A stretch of 64,000 nucleotides of DNA from contig JAFYYR010000001.1 in NCBI GenBank assembly GCA_017557435.1, positions 94,292 to 158,291 of the forward strand, in the 5' to 3' direction. Each line of letters starts with the position of its first letter. Within the stretch, counting starts at the first letter, position 1. Position numbers and translations under genes: made by a program. The notes under the pieces were generated by a model, which worked only from the letters and a program-made list of their open reading frames with translations, had not been told where the DNA came from and made no database searches. Source of the DNA: Pseudobutyrivibrio sp. Lineage in GTDB: Bacteria > Bacillota > Clostridia > Lachnospirales > Lachnospiraceae. Shown here piece after piece: positions 28,898-35,428 of the stretch.

Positions 28898-29471
28898 ACT
28901 GTTTATGCACTTGAGGAAAAAGCTTTGGTATTAAAGAGCTGATGATTAAAACAGCAAAAGTAATAAACTCAAGGAATAAATATCTGCTTGTTTTGGTCAG
29001 GTATAGAATAATAGAAAGCAGAATGCAAAGTACTAGGTAAATATTTGTTTTATTTTTAAAAATAGAGTTCTCTTCTTCTGTAACAGGTCTATTTGGATGA
29101 TTGATAGGTCCAATAATAAAAAGAATTATAGGTAATAGGATACATCCAATAAGAGATATGTAATCTGGAACAGAAAAATACTTAACCAGCAACAGGGACC
29201 CTGTCAAAATAAAGCAGGACAAGAAGTAACAGTGGATAAATTTATTAAGATGAAGTCCACCGGCCAAAGACCTGAGGGGCATAAAAATACATGAAAAGAG
29301 GATGCACTCAAAAAACATACCAAGGCAGATACCAATGATAAAGCAAGAGATAAAACTGATGCTTATTTCTAAAAAGCAAGTAAGTCCATAAAGGTAGATA
29401 TCATAATCCGCTTCTGAGATGGTGTCCTTTGAAAGAAGATAATCTGTAAGTTTAGTAGCAAGTTTTTCCAT
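28896..29471 (-). CDS. agrB: AgrB-like peptide-processing membrane protease
   Basis: 191 residues from the ATG at 29471, chosen for the AAGGAG site; an upstream extension is possible but overlaps the LytTR gene. Six hydrophobic segments. The catalytic pair of AgrB proteases is present in PLRSLAGGLHLNKFIHCYF: a histidine and a cysteine seven residues later, the spacing of S. aureus His77/Cys84. AgrB cuts the AgrD C-terminal tail and closes the thiolactone ring at the membrane. No agrD is adjacent; the only AgrD-like gene in the window is 13 kb away at 42362. It is the last gene of a four-gene minus-strand unit. Confidence 0.9.
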   Translation of the reverse strand: MEKLATKLTDYLLSKDTISEADYDIYLYGLTCFLEISISFISCFIIGICLGMFFECILFSCIFMPLRSLAGGLHLNKFIHCYFLSCFILTGSLLLVKYFSVPDYISLIGCILLPIILFIIGPINHPNRPVTEEENSIFKNKTNIYLVLCILLSIILYLTKTSRYLFLEFITFAVLIISSLIPKLFPQVHKQ

Positions 29472-29484
29472 TAGTTTCTCCTTA

Positions 29485-30222
29485 TTAAAAAGGCATTTTA
29501 TTAGCAGCAAGCTCTAAAACAGCTGCTTTAATAGCTTTTTGTCGATCCACACTTATTTTTATATCGATATCCTTATTAAGATAACCTAAAGTAAGATAAT
29601 AAAAATTCAATTTTTTAATGTAGTGATAATTAACAAAGTATGACTGATGAGGACGCAAGAAAACAAATTTAGAACCCTTTAATTTTTCCTCAACATCCGC
29701 CAGTTTGCCATAAAAATAAGTGGTGGTGCCATCGTTTAAATGAATATAGATGGTGCGATTATTGCTTTCGAAATAAACGATATCTTTGAGAGGGCATTTT
29801 TTAAGCTCTTTGTTAAATGAAAACTGAAAATACTCCTCATTATCCTGAACTCGTTTGTAGGCTTCACCAAAATATCTTATAAGCCTATCTTTATCCAGTG
29901 GCTTAGATATAAATCTAAATGGTTCCACTTCAAATAGTTCCTTCAAATAATCATCAAAACCGGAGATATAGATTATGAGAACCGTGGAATCGATTTTTCT
30001 TATCTCTCTTGCAGTAGCAAGTCCATCAAGCTTTTTCATTTCAATATCGAGAAAGATGATATTGAAAATAGAGCCCTGCTTAATGGCTTTCAAAAGATAA
30101 TATCCATCTGTGAAAACTTCAATATCAGAGCGTATATTTTTTTCATCACATTCTGCTTCGATAATATCCTCAATCTGAGAAGAAAAGGCAGTATCATCAT
30201 CGCAAATAGCAATCTGTAACAT
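29485..30222 (-). CDS. LytTR-family response regulator (AgrA-like), copy 1
   Basis: 245 residues. The receiver domain begins MLQIAICDDD and has the phospho-acceptor aspartate in IIFLDIEMKKLDG near residue 57 and the K of FRFISKP near 104. The C-terminal LytTR DNA-binding domain follows (DIVYFESNNRTIYIHLNDG near 151, then LRPHQSYFVNYHYIKKL). It is a close paralogue of the regulator at 40230, sharing DDYLKELFEVEPFRFISKP in full. No AgrC-type kinase is adjacent. It sits 13 bp before agrB in the same transcript as an OmpR-type two-component pair. Confidence 0.92.
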   Translation of the reverse strand: MLQIAICDDDTAFSSQIEDIIEAECDEKNIRSDIEVFTDGYYLLKAIKQGSIFNIIFLDIEMKKLDGLATAREIRKIDSTVLIIYISGFDDYLKELFEVEPFRFISKPLDKDRLIRYFGEAYKRVQDNEEYFQFSFNKELKKCPLKDIVYFESNNRTIYIHLNDGTTTYFYGKLADVEEKLKGSKFVFLRPHQSYFVNYHYIKKLNFYYLTLGYLNKDIDIKISVDRQKAIKAAVLELAANKMPF

Positions 30223-30252
30223 TATGTTATCCTCCCTTAAACTGTATAAAAA

Positions 30253-31599
30253 CTAAAATGATAGAATGGTTTTATATCCTGAAGATACTTCTGGGGTATT
30301 AACGGTTCCACCATGAGCTTCAATAATTTGTTTTACGATAATCAGACCAAGACCATGTCTTAAATCAAGTCTTTCATCAAGTGCCTCAAAATAATGTGGT
30401 TTCTTTTGTGCTTCGGCAAATTCTTTTGAAACACCCACACCATTATCACTTACTATAATCTGTGGTTTTCCCTTATATGAATTTAATTCTATTTTGATAT
30501 CACATCCATTTGGATTATGTCTAATGCTGTTGTTTACAAGGTTTGAAAGAGCTCTTTCTATAAGTCTCTCATTACAATTAAGCTCTAATTGTTCAGCCGA
30601 AGGAGCTATATCAAGAGAGATGGAATATGGTTCTTCTAGGCCTTCGTTTATCTTGTCTGCAACGAAGGAACGAAGAAGCTTCGAAATACGTATATACGAT
30701 AATTCTAATGGTTGCATATTGTATTCGAGCATTGAAAATAGATTTAAATCAGAAACTAAATCTTTAATTCGAATAGAATTCTGCCCAATTATGTCAGCAT
30801 ATTTAGCAATCTCATCGTTAACTTGAGGCAGGTTTTTAATCTTATCTGAATAGCCAAGTATGAGAGATAGTGGAGTGCGAATATCGTGAGAAACACCTGA
30901 TATCCAATTAACTCTGGCTTCGTTTTGCCGGTTGATAACATAGGAAGCTTTGTTAACTGATTCTGCCACCTCAGATAGCTGTCCTTTTTCTTCTAGATTG
31001 ATAGGCTGTCCAGAAGCAAGAGATTCAATGCCTTCAATAATTGGCTTGATATTTGATATAAATTTATTTTTTGAACGTAAATAAAGAATGATAATAAGAA
31101 CAAGATCAAACAGTAAAAGTGCAAAGAAAAATAAAGGAAGTTTTCTAATTGCTTTTATTGAAAAGAAATTTGGTTGCAGCTTTACATAGCTATCCTTTGG
31201 ATAGCCAAGTAGCAATAATCCATCATCATGAGTATGAATAAAAACAGGATAATCATTTAGATAGCCTTTTGATATGACTGCCATATCGTTTATAGAATAA
31301 CTTTCGGCAATGTCACTTGGAGCCTGATGGTTCCACACTACGTTGCCATCCACATCCAGATAAATAGCCCAGATATTAAATTTGTTAAGGGTGTTTTGGG
31401 CAGATTCAGAAATACCGTAGACATTACAATCACCCTCTATAGCTGATATAACCTTCGAAGGAGAAGAATTGGTATAATCCGCCTTTACGATATTAAAAAA
31501 AGAAGCAATAAAAATAATAATATTTATGACAACTAATGCGCATAAAAGAAGGATCAATCTAGAAAACTGTTTGGAAATATATTTAAGGTAAGGTCTCAT
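30253..31599 (-). CDS. Membrane sensor histidine kinase (HisKA type)
   Basis: 448 residues. Two membrane segments (residues 12-33 and about 147-168) flank an outer domain of some 115 residues. A HAMP-like stretch precedes the phospho-acceptor helix SGVSHDIRTPLSLILGYSD near residue 234. ATP-binding boxes follow: N box LVNNSIRHNPNG near 341, G1 VSDNGVGVSKEFA near 367 and G2 RHGLGLIIVKQIIEAHGG near 411. It is five bases from the OmpR-type regulator gene, its evident partner. With the ABC transporter on the facing strand, it may sense a lantibiotic or cell-wall stress; this is inferred from position. Confidence 0.92.
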   Translation of the reverse strand: MRPYLKYISKQFSRLILLLCALVVINIIIFIASFFNIVKADYTNSSPSKVISAIEGDCNVYGISESAQNTLNKFNIWAIYLDVDGNVVWNHQAPSDIAESYSINDMAVISKGYLNDYPVFIHTHDDGLLLLGYPKDSYVKLQPNFFSIKAIRKLPLFFFALLLFDLVLIIILYLRSKNKFISNIKPIIEGIESLASGQPINLEEKGQLSEVAESVNKASYVINRQNEARVNWISGVSHDIRTPLSLILGYSDKIKNLPQVNDEIAKYADIIGQNSIRIKDLVSDLNLFSMLEYNMQPLELSYIRISKLLRSFVADKINEGLEEPYSISLDIAPSAEQLELNCNERLIERALSNLVNNSIRHNPNGCDIKIELNSYKGKPQIIVSDNGVGVSKEFAEAQKKPHYFEALDERLDLRHGLGLIIVKQIIEAHGGTVNTPEVSSGYKTILSF

Positions 31600-31603
31600 A
31601 TAT

Positions 31604-32302
31604 TTATTCCTTTATAATAAGCCTATAACCTAATCCTTTTACCGTAAGAAGTGAAACAGGGGCAGAAGGATTAGATTCTATTTTCTCTCTAATTCTACGA
31701 ATGTGTGTATTCAAACTGTTTTCATAACCAAATGGATTGTCTCCCCAAAGAGCTTCGCAAATTGAATCCACGGTAACAATTCTACCGGAATTATCTGCAA
31801 GAGTTTTAAGCAAAATATGTTCTTTTGCTGTAAGAGGGATGATTTCATCTCCCTTTAAAACTTCCGCTCTTTCAAAATCTATTTGACATGCATCTAAAGT
31901 AATAACTGGTGAATCGTCCTTATAGGAACGTCTAAGAACTGCGCATATACGAAGTAGCAGCTCCTGTGGTAAAAAAGGCTTTACGATATAGTCATCCGCT
32001 CCAAGACCAAGACCTGTCAGTCTAGCATCTGTGGCGTCTTTTGCCGTAAGAAAAATAATAGGAATCTTTGACATTGCATTGATCTGATTATAAAGTGTAA
32101 AACCATCTCCATCAGGAAGCATAACATCAAGCACTGCCATATCTGGAGACTCTGCTTGAAACACTCTCAAGGCATCTGCCATAGTACCAGCTAAAACTAT
32201 ATTCTTAAACCCTGCCTCTTCTAATATGTTTTTAACCATATTTAGTAAAGCAGGTTCATCATCCACTATTAATATTTTTTTCAAATAAATATACGTATCC
32301 AT
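31604..32302 (-). CDS. OmpR/PhoB-type response regulator
   Basis: 232 residues. The receiver domain has KKILIVDDEPALL near residue 8, the phospho-acceptor in MAVLDVMLPDGDGF near 57 and K in YIVKPF near 107. The winged-helix domain ends with SLNTHIRRIREKIESNP and TVKGLGYRLI. It is the first gene of the minus-strand unit with the kinase, the LytTR regulator and agrB. Its likely targets include the divergent ABC transporter operon, whose upstream region has direct GTTAGG repeats. Confidence 0.93.
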   Translation of the reverse strand: MDTYIYLKKILIVDDEPALLNMVKNILEEAGFKNIVLAGTMADALRVFQAESPDMAVLDVMLPDGDGFTLYNQINAMSKIPIIFLTAKDATDARLTGLGLGADDYIVKPFLPQELLLRICAVLRRSYKDDSPVITLDACQIDFERAEVLKGDEIIPLTAKEHILLKTLADNSGRIVTVDSICEALWGDNPFGYENSLNTHIRRIREKIESNPSAPVSLLTVKGLGYRLIIKE

Positions 32303-32325
32303 AAATATGTTACCTTTCGGCTTGG

Positions 32326-32334
32326 ATTATACCA
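32326..32334 (-). promoter_or_regulatory. Extended -10 promoter of the regulator-kinase-LytTR-agrB unit
   Basis: Read on the minus strand, TGGTATAAT (extended -10) occurs at 32334-32326, about 24 bases before the regulator start. The -35 region is poor. Confidence 0.6.
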
Positions 32335-32368
32335 TAAATAGTGTTGCTTTATACATAAAAACCAAAAA

Positions 32369-32390
32369 GTTAGGTAAAAGTAAGGTTAGG
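32369..32390 (+). promoter_or_regulatory. Direct repeats before the ABC transporter genes
   Basis: GTTAGG occurs at 32369-32374 and 32385-32390, 16 bases apart start to start, followed by related AGGTAATGTAAGG. Repeats of this kind in front of lantibiotic-immunity transporters are often OmpR-type regulator sites; that use here is inferred. Confidence 0.4.
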
Positions 32391-32461
32391 AGAAAGGTAA
32401 TGTAAGGATAGAGGATTATGCTAGAAGCATAAAATGACGGAGCAATGAATAGGAGGGAAAA

Positions 32462-33232
32462 ATGCTTACAACAAATATGATTAGTACAGTAGGGCTTACA
32501 AAAAAATACAACAAGTTTGTATCGGTTGATAAACTTAACATCCATATTAGGAGAGGAACCATATATGGTTTCTTGGGACCAAATGGAGCTGGTAAATCTA
32601 CTACCATGAAAATGCTCCTTGGAATGGCAAAACCTACATCAGGTAAATTTCATGTAAATGGAAAGGTAATGCCGGAGGATAGAATAGAGATTCTAAAGAA
32701 TATTGGTTCCTTTATTGAGTCCCCAGCATATTATCCTAATTTAACAGGTCGAGAGAATCTTGAGATTATAAGAAAGATTTTAAACCTGAAAAAAGAAGAT
32801 GTGGATGATGCACTGGAGCTTGTAGGACTTTCAGAGTTTGGGGACAGACTGGTAAGGAAGTATTCACTTGGAATGAAGCAGAGGTTAGGACTTGCAGGAG
32901 CATTGATTGGAAGACCACCAATTCTAATTCTTGATGAGCCTACAAACGGTCTTGATCCAGCAGGAATTCATGAGATTAGAAATCTAATCAAGGAATTGCC
33001 AAAGATGTACAACTGCACAATTATGATTTCTTCCCATATGTTATCTGAAATCGAGTTAATGGCAGATGATATCGGAATTCTAAATCATGGAACACTTTTA
33101 TTCGAAGGCAGCATGGATGACCTAAGAGCAGAGGCAAAGGTGCAGGGCTATAACGATAACAACTTAGAAGAAATGTTCCTTTCTATGATTGAAGCTGATA
33201 ACAAACAGAGAAAGCAGAGGGCAGTGTTATGA
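32462..33232 (+). CDS. ABC transporter ATPase, LanF-like (lantibiotic self-immunity type)
   Basis: 256 residues. Walker A GPNGAGKSTTMKMLLG near residue 40, signature YSLGMKQRLGLAGALIG near 139 and Walker B PPILILDEPTNGLDPAG near 156. The Q-loop region reads IGSFIESPAYYPNLTG, with the glutamate typical of the BcrA/LanF group (E in place of Q). It is joined to two short permeases. Position beside a lantibiotic gene cluster suggests export of lantibiotic from the membrane as self-protection. It overlaps the next gene by four bases. Confidence 0.92.
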   Translation: MLTTNMISTVGLTKKYNKFVSVDKLNIHIRRGTIYGFLGPNGAGKSTTMKMLLGMAKPTSGKFHVNGKVMPEDRIEILKNIGSFIESPAYYPNLTGRENLEIIRKILNLKKEDVDDALELVGLSEFGDRLVRKYSLGMKQRLGLAGALIGRPPILILDEPTNGLDPAGIHEIRNLIKELPKMYNCTIMISSHMLSEIELMADDIGILNHGTLLFEGSMDDLRAEAKVQGYNDNNLEEMFLSMIEADNKQRKQRAVL

Positions 33233-33948
33233 TTGCGCTTGAGTTAAAGAAGGAAAAGAGAACAGGACTTGTAGCAATCCTATTTTTAACTGGAATTATA
33301 GGAGCTTTATATGTGTTCTTGAATTATAAGATTCGAGGAAACACACTTTTAAACATGCCACTTGATCCCATGGATGTACTTCTAACGCAGCTATACGGAA
33401 TGATAATGGTACTGAACATGTTTGCCATTGTAATAGCAACCAGTATTGCCTACAACATGGAATTTTCAGGATTTGCAATCAAGAAAATGTATGTGCTTCC
33501 TATAAGCATGTGGAAAGTTTTTGTAGCAAAATTCCTCATAATAACAAGCGTATTTTTTATAGCTATAGTGATTCAAAACGCCGCGTTGATGTGGATAGGT
33601 ATAAGCAAACTGGGTTCTGATAAATTTGATATGGGAGTTTTTCTAATGTTTGTTTTTTATTCATATATCACATCTCTTCCGGTTATAAGTTTCATGTTGA
33701 TGATAGCATCATTATTTGAAAACCTATGGGTGACAATCGGTATTGGCGTAGCAGGATTCTTAAGTGCTGTAGCCTTACAGTCTGACCATGCCATATATGT
33801 ATTGTCTCATCCATTTATAGTGATGTTTAAACCTGCTGTTGCTATGACAGCGAAATCGGATTTAGCGGTAGCGCTAATAGCAATATTTGAAACCATAGTA
33901 TTTTTCGTAGTCGGAATTGTGATTGCAGAAAATAAAAAATCAGATTAA
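33229..33948 (+). CDS. ABC-2 type permease, LanE-like
   Basis: 239 residues with six membrane segments (first at about residues 15-30, last at about 217-233). The start overlaps the ATPase stop codon. The plan, MIALELKKEKRTG at the N terminus and six segments, is that of the LanE/LanG/BcrB permeases. It pairs with the following permease to form a heterodimeric channel. Assignment to E versus G is by order only. Confidence 0.8.
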   Translation: MIALELKKEKRTGLVAILFLTGIIGALYVFLNYKIRGNTLLNMPLDPMDVLLTQLYGMIMVLNMFAIVIATSIAYNMEFSGFAIKKMYVLPISMWKVFVAKFLIITSVFFIAIVIQNAALMWIGISKLGSDKFDMGVFLMFVFYSYITSLPVISFMLMIASLFENLWVTIGIGVAGFLSAVALQSDHAIYVLSHPFIVMFKPAVAMTAKSDLAVALIAIFETIVFFVVGIVIAENKKSD

Positions 33949-33959
33949 GGGGGATAAAA

Positions 33960-34709
33960 ATGTTAGCTATAGAATTTAAAAAGATAAAAAGATCATGGAT
34001 TGTGCCACTAATATTTATCGCTCCGATTTTGGTGGTGGCATCGGGTATATCAAACTTAAGTCAGTATTTTACACCTGAATACACAAGTGCATGGCCAGCA
34101 ATGTTTATACAAAGCGCACTAGCATATGCATACTATCTGCTACCCCTTAGCATGATTGTTGTATGCGTAATGATATCGGCTAGGGAAACTCAAAATAATG
34201 GAATTCTAAAAATGTTGGCATTGCCAGTAGATAAGGCAAAATTATCATTGGCAAAATTTGCGGTAGTACTTACATTTCTGTTTTTAGAGATATTAGTGTT
34301 TTTTGTGATTTTCTTAGTGGCAGGAAAGATAGCAATATCAAGTCACAATATTTCTGAGGATATTCCTCTTTTATATTTATTGACTTGTTGCGTGAAATTA
34401 TTTTTAACAATGATTCCAGCAGTTGCAATAATGTGGGCAATAACAGTGGTTTTTGAAAAGCCAATTGTATCAGTAGGGTTAAATATTTTTCTGGTTCTTC
34501 CAGGAATTTTGGTGGCTAACACTGGTGCATGGATTATTTATCCATACTGCTATAGCGGGTATTTGATTTCATGCTCGCTTAGAGATTTTACAACTGAAAC
34601 AGACAATGCGAGATTTCAGTTATTACCATTTTTGCCATGCGCAGTAGTTCTGTTTGCACTAGCACTTACAATTTCAGTATATAGATTTGGAAAAAAGGAG
34701 ACAGTTTAG
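33960..34709 (+). CDS. ABC-2 type permease, LanG-like
   Basis: 249 residues with six membrane segments. It begins MLAIEFKKIKRSW, which parallels the MIALELKKEKRTG start of the preceding permease, so the two are distant paralogues. AGGGGGAT precedes ATG. Together with the two genes before it, it fits the LanFEG immunity transporter of type II lantibiotic loci. The next small gene starts two bases after its stop. Confidence 0.8.
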   Translation: MLAIEFKKIKRSWIVPLIFIAPILVVASGISNLSQYFTPEYTSAWPAMFIQSALAYAYYLLPLSMIVVCVMISARETQNNGILKMLALPVDKAKLSLAKFAVVLTFLFLEILVFFVIFLVAGKIAISSHNISEDIPLLYLLTCCVKLFLTMIPAVAIMWAITVVFEKPIVSVGLNIFLVLPGILVANTGAWIIYPYCYSGYLISCSLRDFTTETDNARFQLLPFLPCAVVLFALALTISVYRFGKKETV

Positions 34710-34711
34710 TT

Positions 34712-35002
34712 ATGGAAAAAACACAGGTAAAGAAAATTGAAAACATGGGACTTATAGCATGCTTACTACCAGTACTGACGCTTGTACCTGCAATTTTTAA
34801 GATTCATCTTGCACCAGGGGTACAGAGTGTGTGGGGAATAGCAAATGTGATTTTTGTAATCGCAGGATTTGTTCTTACAATTACTGCACTTAGAATGAAA
34901 AAGACAAGAAACGCAGTGAATATCATTGCCTCATGTATTTGTCTACTTTGGGTGTTAATTCTTCTCGGAGCAATTGTTGTAGTTGTTGTTTCTAATATGT
35001 AA
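34712..35002 (+). CDS. Small membrane protein, possible LanH-type immunity accessory
   Basis: 96 residues with three membrane segments (about residues 12-28, 41-60 and 72-92). Nukacin and lacticin-481 type loci often carry a three-segment protein of this size (NukH) that helps the FEG transporter. I see no clear sequence motif, so that match is by size, membrane plan and position only. It is joined to the lanG-like gene by a two-base gap and is the last gene before the lantibiotic promoter. Confidence 0.55.
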   Translation: MEKTQVKKIENMGLIACLLPVLTLVPAIFKIHLAPGVQSVWGIANVIFVIAGFVLTITALRMKKTRNAVNIIASCICLLWVLILLGAIVVVVVSNM

Positions 35003-35015
35003 CTGGTTTAAGAAA

Positions 35016-35076
35016 ATTACACGTTAAATGGGAAAAATTACAAGTGCCAAAAATAATAGTATTCAAATGTTAAACT
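35016..35076 (+). promoter_or_regulatory. LytTR-type operator and promoter of the lantibiotic gene
   Basis: Direct repeats ATTACACGT (35016-35024) and ATTACAAGT (35037-35045) are separated by 12 bp. Exactly 25 bp further lies TAAACT (35071-35076), a weak -10. The 9-12-9 arrangement is that of AgrA/PlnC-type LytTR regulators. The same spacing recurs at 42261 and 42680. Confidence 0.75.
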
Positions 35077-35116
35077 CCAATCATAATCCTATTGGAGAAG
35101 GAAATTGGAGGTAAAT

Positions 35117-35263
35117 ATGAACAAGGAACTTAATGCACTTACAAATCCTATTGATGAGAAAGAGCTCGAGCAGATCCTCGGCGGTGGCGATGGCGTCTTC
35201 AAGACAATCAGCCATGAATGCCACATGAACACATGGATGTTCCTCTTCACATGTTGTTCTTAA
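35117..35263 (+). CDS. lanA: Type II lantibiotic precursor, lacticin 481 group (butyrivibriocin OR79-like)
   Basis: 48 residues, with TTGGAGG seven bases upstream. Leader: MNKELNALTNPIDEKELEQ, then ILGG, a double-glycine cleavage site. Core of 25 residues: GDGVFKTISHEC followed by HMNTWMFLFTCCS. It aligns without gaps to the lacticin 481 core after the first two residues of the latter. Expected rings by homology are Thr7-Cys12, Ser9-Cys23 and Thr16-Cys24, with Thr22 dehydrated. From memory, butyrivibriocin OR79 differs at only a few core positions (Asp2, Phe5, Met18, Leu20 here). The secreted peptide should bind lipid II and inhibit Gram-positive neighbours. Confidence 0.95.
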   Translation: MNKELNALTNPIDEKELEQILGGGDGVFKTISHECHMNTWMFLFTCCS

Positions 35264-35364
35264 TCCTTATTTAGTAGAAGCACATACAAATCTTTTTTTT
35301 AAAACTAATAACAGAAACTATAAACTTCACAACATTGTAAACAGTTCTCGGATAGGATTTTTCT

Positions 35365-35399
35365 AAGCCGCTTGGGGATGTTCCTAAGCGGCTTTGATT
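35365..35399 (+). terminator. Attenuator between lanA and lanM
   Basis: AAGCCGCTT (35365-35373) pairs with AAGCGGCTT (35386-35394), and GGGA/TTCC extends the stem inward. A T-rich TGATTTT follows. It lies between the precursor and the modifying enzyme, where partial termination would keep precursor mRNA in excess. The stretch 35264-35364 shows no gene. Confidence 0.8.
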
Positions 35400-35428
35400 T
35401 TAAAGGAAAAGGTAAATTGGTGGTTGGT

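Noticed and set aside
35372-35428. LanM starting at TTG 35372 or ATG 35378
   Set aside because: These codons lie in the attenuator stem and have no ribosome site; LanM homology starts near 35429.
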